DNA from: Climacium dendroides
Lineage: Eukaryota; Streptophyta; Bryopsida; Hypnales; Climaciaceae
Direction of reading: 5' to 3'
DNA: 64,000 bases
Assembly: GCA_950106755.1 (NCBI GenBank)
Contig: OX467082.1
Location: 23,312,001-23,376,000 of the forward strand
The position numbers were made by a program, and so were the translations under genes. Under the pieces are notes generated by a model. The model had not been told where the DNA came from and made no database searches. It worked only from the letters and a program-made list of their open reading frames with translations. Numbering within the stretch: position 1 is the first letter of the stretch; the number at the start of each line of letters is the position of its first letter. Below, piece by piece: positions 13,280-24,250 of the stretch.

Positions 13280-13515
13280 GACATGAGGAGGTGTCGAGGT
13301 CGATGAAGAGACATTTTGGCCACATCGAACCTTCTTTACATTGCAACATTATTGAAGTTAGAAGTGCCTCATCAGAATCAGGTAGAGCCACATAGAGCTT
13401 GAGGAATGAGGAGTTTTGTACAATGAAAGTAAAGTTTTAAAGTACAAAAGAAATAAAAGAGTTCCACCAATGCTGGTGAAGATGTACATGGTTTTAGACA
13501 TAGAAGGTACAATGT
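8527..13515 (-). repeat. Left arm of a 5.0-kb inverted repeat
   Basis: This 4,989-bp segment is nearly identical to the reverse complement of 42,230-47,217. Identity looks high-90s percent by eye, with single-base differences and few indels across introns as well as exons. The arm ends at 8,527 inside a methyltransferase exon and at 13,515, upstream of exon 1 and 13 bp before the terminal repeat of the 16.8-kb element. Confidence 0.92.
9973..10044. repeat. 72-bp palindromic repeat, copy 1
   Basis: Runs from GGGGGTCC to GGACCCCC with a central GCCTCGGATCTAAGGC, a mutated form of the GCCTCGGATCCGAGGC core of the family. It lies in an intron of the ParB-methyltransferase gene and is matched by the copy in the other arm. 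Confidence 0.8.
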
Positions 13516-14052
13516 AATCGATCGTATAAGGCCTTATTCGTTAAATTGAGACAAGTGGAGGTCTCATTTTAATTTTGCACCATATTTAGATTTAAAAAGA
13601 GTTCATTAAATTGAGACTACTCAAGAAATTGAGACTTCAAAGACTCAATATACATGTCTAATTATGGTGCAACAGTTTAAAAAAGCAAAAAGATTTTAAA
13701 AATCACATTCAACATTTACGCATTTTATTTCTTAGAAATAAAATCAAAGACATTTCAAAATGAATACATTCATTGAAGAATATAGAGAAGAAATATTATG
13801 GAAAACCATTTTCAATAAACAGAAATCAGCATTTGTTACACAAACACCCTACTTAGTAGTACTATAATAAACTAAACACTATGTATGCTAACAAATATAT
13901 CAGAACATGTAAATGTAGAGTCCATTGTACTTGAAACCTTACAATAATAAAATGAACACAATAGAAGCTTGAAAATATATCAACACATGTAAATGTAGAG
14001 TCCATTCTCCCTTTACCCTACAATCAAGTCTACTTATGTAACTACAAACTAT
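13516..14052. other. Left end and subterminal region of the 16.8-kb element
   Basis: Contains the GTAT target site, the left terminal repeat and then repeated AATTGAGACT motifs at 13,600-13,660. AT-rich sequence follows up to the stop codon of the DUF7869-like gene. No other gene is seen. Confidence 0.6.
13528..13554 (+). repeat. Left terminal inverted repeat of the 16.8-kb element
   Basis: 27 bp, perfect reverse complement of 30,256-30,282. It starts with the self-complementary AAGGCCTT and is preceded by GTAT at 13,524-13,527. Confidence 0.85.
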
Positions 14053-16875
14053 TCAACCTTCCATTGCAGATTCACTGTTGTTCGTATCACCAGTAAAGGC
14101 TACCATTGATGCTTTGATGATATTAATTTGTGGCTTTGGAATTGCCACCCTTGCACCTGAAGTCCCTTCCCGAATACGGGGCTTCCAAGCTGTCATGATA
14201 CAATCCATGTTTGACCATGTTGGAGATATTACTTGGTCTTCACGCCACACATTCCCTTTTTTGGTGTCCCATCCATCATATGTCTCCATATTAATGTATT
14301 TTTTTGTAGCGGGCATCCAATATTGAATTTCAATCATATGCATATGCCCTGGATCCGGATTTGGATTTGTAATGGCTCTAGCAAGCCAGAATGGCTTTGG
14401 ATCACCATCTGTAGGGCGCACTACGACAAAGTAACCTGCAAACGTATCGCGGTCAACACGAAATGAAGGACGTGGGCGATCACGCCTACGTCCAATAAAT
14501 GGCACATCTTGTACATCCTGTTGAGATGCCATGACCTCCTTTTGCCGGCGAATTGCCTCATCTTCTTCAATGACCTCTGTAGTAGGCCAAAAACCATCTA
14601 ATAATGTTGTGCGCATTTCTAAGGGTGCATCCAAAGCAGCTCTCACACTTTTCCAGTACTCCTTAATAGGACTATTGACCCTTCGGAAATCACCCGATAG
14701 CGGATCATCTGCCATTGCACTCCATCCTGCAATGAACCCATTCAAACCCTTCTTGATCTCTTCCAATGCTTTCATATTTCGCAGAAATAGAGGCAGTGGA
14801 ACACCGCTTGGCACTTTCAGAAGTTCGTCTTCGGTCTCTAACCATAAACGAATTCCCTTTTTGTGATCTGGCAACCAATCTCTATCCGTACACAAATTTT
14901 TATACTCTATCAAAGGCCATCCAGTAGCTAAATACATATAGAACTTGAATTGCTAGGATCTCGAATGGCCTTCCAAAAAATCTCCGCCGGTGCCAATGTA
15001 CCTGTGCACAAATCGCTTAAAATCAGATACTTCCTCGATCAAATGAAGAATGACCGGGTGATTTTCACAATCCATGAAGGATTTCATAAGCCTCGGAAGT
15101 GTGGGGTAGTTATTTGTCTTTAATAGACTACTCCAATGGCCAAAAAGAGCATCAATGTCTTTGTGGGTGTGTCCAACAATGAGGAAGTTGATGTACACTT
15201 CGCGGAAAATGCCTTTGTAAACCAAAAGTGAACAGAAAGCAAAAACCCATCTATTTTTATTGTCACCAGATGCATTATCGAGCTGTAGAGTCAATATTGG
15301 TAGCAGAGGATGAGCAAGGATTGCTTCTAGAGGAGGAGGAAGGAGGGAGTCTAAACAAATCTCCGAGCCGTTCAAGATTGCCTTCGTTAATACGGATTGC
15401 GTCTCTTCCTGAGAAAATAATTTGCGTGATGAATTCTGTGGTTCTTGTTCAAGATCACGCAACAACTTTGCAATGGGCCCAATGGTATGATTGGAATCTA
15501 TTGGAAAAATATCCAGTCCATAATGTGCGTATCGAACGTCCCCATGACCATGGGCAATCATACCCATCACAGCAACAGGCATCTTCATGAAGGAATCAGT
15601 TGCTTTGGTCTTGTGAGAGAAGTGCGGAGAAGCGGTCTTGGAGTGATCCATTTTATCATGGATGATGGTTAGCATCTTCTGAGGATATTTTTCGGACATA
15701 TATCGATTAGCATAGTACAATAGTCTGTGGGCCCTTTGCCCGACATTATGAGCATCTAGAATTTGCGACCATTTCTCTTGGGCGTACGAAAGTGGAGTAC
15801 ATGTGGCCCTCAATTGCTTATATTGGTCACATAAACCACATCGAGCAAAAGTGTCCCCATGAGCCTTTGGAGCAAATTCTGGAAAAGAAGCCCGTCGAAT
15901 GTTGCTCAAACCACTAGAAGAAATTGGCGGCAAGTTCAGTGTTGCATTGGCTTCATTGATTTTTGGCAACTGGTGACTCCACAAGAATGCCGATGGCAAA
16001 ACCATTGTAGGGACTTTCTCCCCTGATTCCAACATTCTTGTCTTGTGTGGCATTTTGTCAACATCTGGTAAAATCATAGTTTTAAGCGTGGCAGTAGCCT
16101 GCAAGGTATGCATCCTTGGTTTTTTGGACCCCAGATTTCCATGTTGCTCCGGTTTCTTCCCATTTTTGGACATTTCCTTGTATTTGTAAAACGTAGCTTT
16201 CGAAATCCCATGAATGGTCCACCATGCAGTGGGGCACACGTTTCTACCTTTCAAGGTAATCCACTCTTTGCCGAAAGGGTCTTTGTGGATCTGACCATGC
16301 ACATCAAGAAGACACCTCTTTCGATTATAAACTCCGTCGTTTACATGGAGTTGAGTTCGGAGGGCTTGAATTTGCCCACGCGGAAATGGTTGCAAGCAAT
16401 TACTACTGCAACATGTTTTGGTGGAAACATAAGTGATTTCTTGAATAGTGAGAAGGGACTCTTTTTTGGGAGGGAGATCAAGCTCCACCCTTTCACGAGT
16501 GGTTTCGTAAGACCTAACCCCTTTCCGAACCCTTCAAGTAAGGGCATTGACGGCCATGTTGTAAATGTTTGTCTGGTCATGGTCATACAAACTAACACCT
16601 TCGAGAAACACTTGTTTGATGTGCCAAGAATGGATTGACCACATCCACGCGCACGAGACTTCCTCCTCACACAAAGACTCTGCTATTTGGACAGCTACTC
16701 TATCATCACCAAGAGGCCTTCCGTCCATGTCTACGATGAGATCTGGATCAACATTTTGACAAATTCCATTTGCAACATCAACTCCCGCTTCGTTTCGGAG
16801 CGTGACAGCCCGAGGATGCCATTTCGCCCTAGGAATCCCGTCACACTCGGCGATTCCAGGAGGTAAGGTAGGCAC
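14053..16875 (-). pseudogene. DUF7869-type RNase-H-like protein, probable transposase of the 16.8-kb element
   Basis: A single intronless frame of about 941 codons runs from 16,875 to 14,053. It is interrupted only by TGA at 16,534-16,536 and TAG at 14,953-14,955. There is a Cys cluster (TCCSSNCLQPF) near residue 155, an HTH-like stretch (IHGISKATFYKYKEM), and a zinc-knuckle-like CGLCDQYKQLRATC near 345. Next come an Asp in IIHDKMDHSKT (~412), LQLDNASGDNKNRWVFAF (~537) and VGHTHKDIDALF (~570). The D, DN..KN and GHTHxDxD trio is the signature of DUF7869 proteins, which look RNase-H/DDE-like. The C-terminal part (FWLARAI..IEIQYW) resembles a BAH/SH3-like reader fold. Its position by the left end, reading outward, fits a transposase. 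Apart from the two stops the frame has no indels, which suggests recent loss of function. Confidence 0.65.
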
Positions 16876-17112
16876 TGGATTTGCAAATTCTTCAAGTCCA
16901 TGAACATCCGTTCTGAATAAAGAAATTCATATACTCGTCTAGGACATCTTAAACTCGAAGATAAAGAATCCATTCCATAACACCATGAAAATGACCAAAT
17001 AAGTTTCACAATTTTGCAGCATCGAATCTAGACAAAGTGTTCCTATACATGAAGTCTATGTAGCATGTACTAGTGAACTGAAGGCATTATTGTATTTCAT
17101 CAGAATGCTTTA

Positions 17113-18370
17113 CCGTCGACTCGACGATAAGAAGACGCGTAATAAGTGATTGATCATCGACAAAATCCTCTTTGTTATGAAAGTTTACTTTGAGTCGACG
17201 GGAAGTCAGTTTATTATACTTCGGACGATTAATTCAATTGAACAAATATCCAGAGAATCAGTTTACATATCCTTGACTCGACCATTACAAGTACACTAAG
17301 GTCATGAGAACCTTTGTTTCATTTCTCTATAAGTTCTCATTGAGAGGATGACAGCTGAAACCTAGGAATACCTCGTGTCACTAAATCCTGTCCCTTAATA
17401 TACTCTGAAGTTGTTCATCAGTTCAGATCCACGGCACAATAAGTACAAAATTCATGATGGAAATATAGTCGAATGGCATTGACTTCCTATGGAAGTTATC
17501 GTCGACTCGACGATAACTTTATTTACATAGACAAAGAACAATGAACTCAATATTAACTAATTCCATAAGGGTTTACTTGAAGATGACATTGTCTTTGAAA
17601 TCAGTTAAAATTGAACTTCAACGAGTTATCGTCGACTCAACGATAAATCAGGTCTTCTCGTCCAATGGGCAACAATTACAATTGCTATGCTCAAAAAACT
17701 ATTTTGAAAAATAATTATGTGAATACTTCTAGGTTCATAACATACATCTCAAGAAACTGATCTCTTATCGTTGGGTCGGCGATACTAGTGAGATGACTAT
17801 GGCAATTCCTGGTCATTGATTCACTCTAAGAAATTACTTGGCTTTTCAATGTAGTGAAGTAATTCTCTTAGAAAATCCCATGCAGTTGAAGGCTAAATAG
17901 TTATCGTCGACCCGACGATACTAGCGAGATGGCATTGCCAATTCTTGATCATTTATTTACTACAAGAAATTATGGAACACTCCAATGTTGTGAAAGAACT
18001 GACTTCGAAATTCCCATGCGGTTGAACAAGGCTGAATAGTTATCGTCGACCCGACGATACTTGTGAGAAGTCTATAACAATTACTTATTTGTAATTCAAA
18101 TTATTTTGCACTCCAATTTTGTGAAAGAACTGACTTACAAATTCTCATGAAATTGAACTATGCTGAATAGTTATATCGTCGACCTGATGATATCTAATGG
18201 ATGAGAAAAGATGACGTCTTTGGTCTCGTGACAGTATATTTCTCGTGTCGAACAACACTTCTACTCATTATGGACATAGTTATAGGGAGTTGACTACCTA
18301 CAGATATCGTCGAGTCGACGATAACTATAAGCTGCAGTCATTAGAATTTGGTTATTGTTGAAGTGACGGT
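17113..18370. repeat. Array of 21-bp palindromes, left array (~10 sites)
   Basis: Sites match half-site TTATCGTCGA, one central base, then TCGACGATAA. Clear copies lie near 17,113, 17,500, 17,625, 17,765, 17,901, 18,040, 18,170 and 18,305, with weaker ones near 17,190, 17,272 and 18,350. Spacing between strong sites is 125-140 bp. The central base is usually C on the plus strand, whereas it is G in the right array, so the two arrays face opposite ways. The array lies upstream of the DUF7869-type gene, a place for operator or transposase-binding sites. Confidence 0.85.
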
Positions 18371-18431
18371 AAGGAAAAATCTTTTGCATGAAGGAAGTTT
18401 CTGGATTTGTCGGCGTAAAAATAGGAGGCCT

Positions 18432-18905
18432 TCAACCCCGACAGGACAACAAAAACATTGAAAACATTAATCCAACAAGAAACTCTCTCATATCACTTTC
18501 AAAAGACTGAAGTAGTGCGCCAAAATCATTAGATGAGTACACTTCAGAGCAAGAAATGACATCAGAAAACAAATGCTCAAGATTGTGAGTAAAGTAGAAC
18601 TTACTTGCGAATGAATTGCAACACACACGCTCGCCAAATAAACTTCTACCCTTGGACGAGAAGATACTAGAATACAATTAGAAATGCAATGTTTAACAAG
18701 ACAGATGCTACAAAAATGGAAAAAACTGAGCATAGCAGCGGCGACAGTGAAGACTGTTGACGGCGAAGTGGCAGAGAAGATGGATTTTCCGGCGAAGGAA
18801 GTCCGTGACACAGAGGACGTAAGCGTGGCAAAAAAAAGCGCGAAGTTTTGCAATCTTGAGCGCCAATTTTTGGAATTTCGAATCCCCTTCCAATTTCTAC
18901 ATTAA
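18432..18905. other. Open frames on both strands, no recognised gene
   Basis: Frames of 73 codons (plus) and 121 codons (minus) overlap here. The region lies between the left array and the TTTAGGG tract, upstream of the minus-strand DUF7869-type gene, and could be its leader or first exon. I recognise no domain in either frame. Confidence 0.25.
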
Positions 18906-19048
18906 TGGCTGTCAGAGAAGGCGCGTTGACTTCGGAGAACTAGATTACGTGTCAGCTTTTTGTAATCGGTGCCTTTACTACGTACACGCTACCTGTGAGG
19001 AGCGCATGACACGTAGCGGATCAAAGTTTGCCAAACTTTGCACTTCGA

Positions 19049-19103
19049 TGCTTTAGGATTTAGGGTTTAGGGTTCAAATTTTTTAGGGTTTAGGGTTCTA
19101 ACT
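19049..19103 (+). repeat. Short telomere-like TTTAGGG tract
   Basis: Four to five interrupted TTTAGGGTT units (GGATTTAGGGTTTAGGG and TTTTAGGGTTTAGGG). It is too short and internal to be a telomere. In plants AGGGTTT (telo-box) is a common promoter motif, so it may belong to a promoter in the central region. Confidence 0.6.
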
Positions 19104-22100
19104 TTTTTAATGTTTTAAGTATATATTTAAAAAAAATTTAGAAATAGTGTGAGTTTGTCTCATTTTTGAATTTGGGATCATGCATCTTTGACATTAGTTA
19201 CAACTATTGGAAAGTTTTGCAATTTTCTTCAAAATAGGTTGGACTTCCCTTTGGTGAATGTCCTACGAAATTTTTCAAGAGAAGGAAGATTTTAATGTTG
19301 TGGTTCAAGTACAGCGGGGAACCATCAACCTTTATATCACCTTGTAAATTTTGGAGAAAATTCAACACTTGGTTATTCCAAAATAATAATGAAATTAGCC
19401 AGGATTTTGTTTTAATTTAAAACTCCAACTTCCTTTAAAAATGTAAAGCCTACTTTTAAAATAAATGGGGAAGTTGAAAATATGTTGATCATTTAAAATA
19501 TAAAAATTTAAATGAATGTTCACTTTGAGTTCCTAAAATCATTTACAACTTTGATCTTTGATTGATTTCAAGAAATGAATATTACATGTCAATATTTTTT
19601 TCAATGGGATTCATTAAATATTGTGACAATTATAATTTTTTTTTCATGAATGTTTTAAAAACACTGGGCAGGTGGGAGAGCAACGATGCTACTATGTGAG
19701 TCTAGAAATGTGAGTCTAAATTTAAGGAGACACTCTACAACTTTTGAAGGTGCTTGTAAGAAGCACAGGACAAGCCTAGAACATATTAGTTCAATTTTTT
19801 CATGTATTTGAATTCCTACTAATATTTTCAACTTTTTCCAGTTGTGTTTATTTTTCTTCTATGTTTTTAGGAGCTCTATGACTTTTGCCAAATTAAATGC
19901 TTTAAGTAGAACGGATGAATAAATGAATGTTTGTTTGTTTGTTTTGATTTAAAGAAATAAAAATTTGGTTCAACATTTCCATGAAAGTGCACCTTTCAAA
20001 TGATATAAACTTCAAGGTTATATTTTTTCATGCATTTTCCTTAGATTTTTATCCATAATATAGATATCTATAAAATAAATCTCCTATAATCATGTATAAA
20101 AGGTGTTAATAATTGAAACCTATAATATAACTATTCAATGAGCATGGAAGGTGCTTATAACCTAGCCTCTTTTAATTTAAATATCTTTTAAAAATGGAAG
20201 CTTCTTATAACATAGAGACTAATAATTTAAATATACGAAAACCATAAGAGGTGCCTATAACATCAATACCTATAATGTAAGAGACTAGGCTCTTAGGCTC
20301 ATGCACTGAAGTCTTTAGGCTCATATTGTTGCAAATGTGAGTACTAGGAGGGACATTCCTATACATGGCTTTCTCTATAAATTTTCAAACATTCATAATC
20401 TGTACATGACTAGTAATTTTTGAAGTATCTTCTAATACCTTATTTAATTGGGTTAAACACTTGTTGGACTAAATACAATGATCAATTTTAATGGCAAAAT
20501 TTCCTTAGAACTTGTGTGATTGTTTTTTTGTAATTAACAAATGAATACAATATGTATACATTTTTTCGAATGAGATACATTAAATACAAAGTCTACTTTC
20601 AATGAATTTTCATGAATTATTTATTGGAGTTTAAAGACTTGCTTGACTAAATACAATGATTGAATTGAATGGGTACAATTATAATTTACAACTTCTGTAA
20701 GTTTTTAGTTCTTCCTACAACGAATGATTATTGATAAAACAATTGCATGTAATTGTAAATAATAATATTGTAGATATATTAAATATGTTAAATTTTTGAA
20801 TACATGCAATTGTTTTACCAATGTAAATCCTAATGATGAAGTTGTTCAATTTGTACTTTAAGGTCATAAATGAATCAACTAACCATAAATATTTTAAATA
20901 CATTATATTATAATGAGACCTTGTTTTTTACGAAAAACTCTCAAAACAATGATAAGCCTTAGTTTCAGTTGGCCAGTAAATGACCAAATTTTTTGGCATA
21001 TACTAGGACTAAAGTGCAATAGTTCAACTTTGCATTATCTTGCAAAACAAAACCCATGCAAAGTACCTCTAATTAGCAAAAATGGTGTCTTCAAAGAAAA
21101 TGAGATTATAGAGTCCTAGAAGTGTAGGGATGATTTTTAGCGTCACTAAAGAGGCAATAAAAGATGCTTGATTTAGTTCCCTCTTTAAAATTTAGAAATA
21201 CAAGTATGCATTATGCAAGAAATACTGAAATTCATTTGTTTGAACAATTAGGATGCCTTGAATTACTCCGAGAAAAATCTTTTACAAGCCATTCAAGTAA
21301 AATTGAACTTCTAAAGTTAGGATTGCATTTGTATGCATGAGGGTTAATAAGTCCCAATTACATCAATATCTTCAACAAAAGTAGTGCATTGTTGTATACA
21401 TATATAGTCTAAGGTAGAACCACCCATTTTTGACCAATGACTCCTATTCAACCTATAGGTGTAGTTATTTCCGACCACATATTCTAAAGATTGGAATGTG
21501 ATTTTTTGAACTTGTCAAGGTTGGAACTAATTACTTCATGATACATGTCCTAAATGAGTGAGAAAGAAAGTAGGAATCAATGAGTAAAAAAATATTTCTT
21601 GAATGATCGGAATTTGAAGAATGTAGACACTGGCCATGGATCCAAAGCACTTTTTGCTTCTCAAAATTCACTGTAATTTCAATTCAAGCGATCAAATTAT
21701 AAATTTTTTTTGCAATCCCTGTCATTTCTATTGAGGCACCTCTGAAATTATTTTCTATACCCTATAGTACTCCACATCATGCTACAATTGCTTAAGTTAT
21801 CGGCTAAGGGCGGTTCTACCTGAATGTCTAGAAATGAAGATGACACAATCTAATTTTAGTATTCTAAGTATATGCATTTGCACATATCATAGTGTAAGGG
21901 TATGATTTGCATTATTTTGGGCATCATTGGCAAAGATGGATTTGGCTCTCATTGGCGGGTGTCATTTTGGTAGGATGTGGAATCCAGGTATTGGCAGGTA
22001 TTGGCGGATTCGGCTGTCATTGGCTGATTTGGCTGGGCATAGTCTAGGTATTATTAGTGAAGATGGATCTGGGTATGAGGGGGGGTGTCAGTCGGGTATG

Positions 22101-22200
22101 TCTTGATATTTGATGCTACCAGACTTCGCTAGGGTTTACGGTGCATGCAATTTGTCTTGATTTCACTCGATCATTTCTTCCGATTGAAGTGTACAGTTCT
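19104..22200. other. 3-kb AT-rich region without genes
   Basis: I see no exon, long frame or strong repeat. At 19,236-19,270 a 35-bp piece matches 28,881-28,915 with two differences; the latter is at the start of a possible exon, so this may be an exon fragment. Confidence 0.4.
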
Positions 22201-22309
22201 TCGTGAACGCGTACGTTTACAGAATTACAGAATTCTTTGTGATTACGAGATTCCAAGATCAGGTTCAGGCTTTCGAAACTAGGGTTGGATTTTCGAGACC
22301 AGGGTCGAG

Positions 22310-22505
22310 CTTTGGTTGGGGTCGGGTCAGGTCGGGGTCGGGTTCGGGTCTAGGTTGGATTTGGGTCAGGAGTCGGGGTTCGGGGTTCGGGGTCGGGTTG
22401 GAGGTTGGGGTCTGGTTCGGGCTCTGGTCGGGTTCGGGTTCGAGTTCGGGTGCCAGAGTCGGGGTCGGGTCGGGGTCGGGGTCGAGTGCGAGGGTCGGGG
22501 GTCAT
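22310..22505 (+). repeat. G-rich GGGTCG/GGGTTC low-complexity tract
   Basis: About 195 bp of tandem hexamer-like GGGTCG, GGGTTC and GGGTCA units, with nearly all G runs on the plus strand. Many GGG runs at short spacing make G-quadruplex formation plausible. Gly- and Arg-rich open frames on both strands are artefacts of the repeat. It lies upstream of the plus-strand genes. Confidence 0.75.
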
Positions 22506-23246
22506 CTCTCCTGGGGCGCAACCCTAAGCTCCAGAGTTTGAGAATCATTTTTGCGCGTTCAGCGATTTGAGGCATGTGGTTGTGAGCGTGTTTAGGGTGC
22601 GAGTTGAACTTGTGTTTTTAGGCATTACGGTGTTATTGCCCGTGAAGACAGAGCGACGGATCAATTTTGTAATTTGCTGGTGTTTTTCTGCAAGTTTGTA
22701 TTGTGGAAGAGGCAGGCGCGAGTTTCCATGGGTTTCCGCCACTTTCAGCGACTTCTTATTCTGGAGGTAGGGAGGTGGCGATTTACCAGGAGCTTGTGTA
22801 TTGGAGCACTGCGGTGGATTGTATTTTGTTGGTTTAGGGTTGCCAACTTTTCCTTTGGAGGCAGATGGTTTCGTTTTTGAGGACGGAGGGAGCTTGTATT
22901 TTGAGGCTTCTGTTTTGGAAACACTGAGGTCATTTGCTTGTGCCGGTGCTGCGGATCAGTGGTGCTTCTCCGCTTTGGTAGAAGTTTGCAAGTGAGGGTT
23001 TGTTTTCTGTTTTCGTAGATTGCTTGTTTGTTTGCTTTGTTTTTTGTTTCCATTTTCCATTCTGTTGTTTTCATTATGTTTCTAGTTTAGGGTGTTTGCT
23101 CTTTTGATTATGTTTGTAATTCTGCTGTTCTGCTTCTGTTTCCATTTTCCATTTTACTTCGTTTCTTTTTTGAATTCATTGAAGTTTGTATTTAGAGCTG
23201 TTTGATTGCTGTGATAGGGTTTAGGGTCTGGGTTTAGAATTTCAAG
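22506..23246. other. Possible promoter or leader of the plus-strand genes
   Basis: GT-rich sequence with TTTAGGGT words between the G-rich tract and the right palindrome array. Open frames are short and unconvincing. Its place just before the plus-strand gene set suggests a promoter or untranslated leader. Confidence 0.25.
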
Positions 23247-24112
23247 TTATTGTCGATTCGATGATAAGTCTAGGCTGAAGTCCTAACCCAATTCAAAAAT
23301 TTTGAGCAACCATGAAGCTTATCATCGAGTCAACGATAAGTCCAGCCGAGAGTCCAAACCCAGATCAAGAACTTTAGGGGTTAGTAAAAGTTATTATCGA
23401 GTTGACAAATAAGTCAAGCAAGGCGTACAAACGTAGTATAAAATTTCGAGCAACAATGAAGCTTATCGTCGAGTCGACGATAAGTCAATCCGAGAGTCCA
23501 AAGCCAGATAATGAATTAGTGAAAGTTATTGTCAAGTCGATGATAAGCCAAGTCGGGCGTAAAAAGCCAGTACAGTATCGAGCAACCATGAAGCCTATCG
23601 TCGAGTCGATGATAAGTCTAGCCGAGAGACCAAATCCAGAAAATGAATTTCAACAATTAATGAGAGTTACCGCCGAGTCGACGATAAACAAAGCCGGGCG
23701 TACAAAGCCAGTATAGTAATACCGAGAATCCATGAAGCTTATCGACGATAAGTCCAGCCGAGAGTCCAAACCCAGTAAACCAATTTTGAGAATCCATAAA
23801 ACTTATTGTCGAGTCGATGATAAGTCAAGGCCCAAGTTAGAACCCAATAATTAGCAATATTTCGATCTTCCAGGAAGATTATCGTCGGGTCGACAATAAG
23901 TCAGACAGGATTCAACACCCAATAAACAAATTCTAAGAATCAATAGCAGTTATTGTCAAGTCCACGATTAGTCCATGCGTGAAACCAAACTATCAAAAGC
24001 TCAAGAGCGTATAAAACATATTGTCGAGTCGACAATAAGTAATGCCAAGAATCAGAAACCGGTATAAACATTTCAACCTCTCATGAAGGTTATCGTCGGG
24101 GCGACAATAACA
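23247..24112. repeat. Array of 21-bp palindromes, right array (13 sites, ~70-bp period)
   Basis: Sites occur near 23,250, 23,319, 23,390, 23,461, 23,525, 23,594, 23,666, 23,738, 23,810, 23,880, 23,951, 24,018 and 24,088. The copy at 23,461 (CTTATCGTCGAGTCGACGAT then AAG) is perfect; most others differ at CG dinucleotides (ATTGTCGA, GATGATAAG). The sequence between sites also repeats loosely (AGCCGAGAGTCCAAACCCAG). The array ends about 140 bp before the ATG of the ParB-like gene. Isolated further copies lie at about 25,648, 26,865 (in a coding exon) and 27,042. Confidence 0.88.
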
Positions 24113-24250
24113 AAACCTCTGTAAAACTTCAATGTCTAATGTTTAACACCGACGAGTCTCTGAAAATAGAACATCTGTAGAATACTAGAATTTTACGCCC
24201 AAGCTAAAACACATTTAACTCATTCAATCCCCAATCTCATTGCAGCAGTG

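Noticed and set aside
19049..19103. Telomere
   Set aside because: Only a few interrupted TTTAGGG units, within ordinary sequence on both sides.
22203..22575. Gly/Arg-rich open frames on both strands
   Set aside because: They are translations of the GGGTCG/GGGTTC low-complexity tract and are open on both strands for that reason alone.
23247..24112. CRISPR-like look of regularly spaced palindromic repeats
   Set aside because: Nuclear plant context, degenerate repeats, similar rather than unique spacers, and no cas genes; better read as binding sites of the element.
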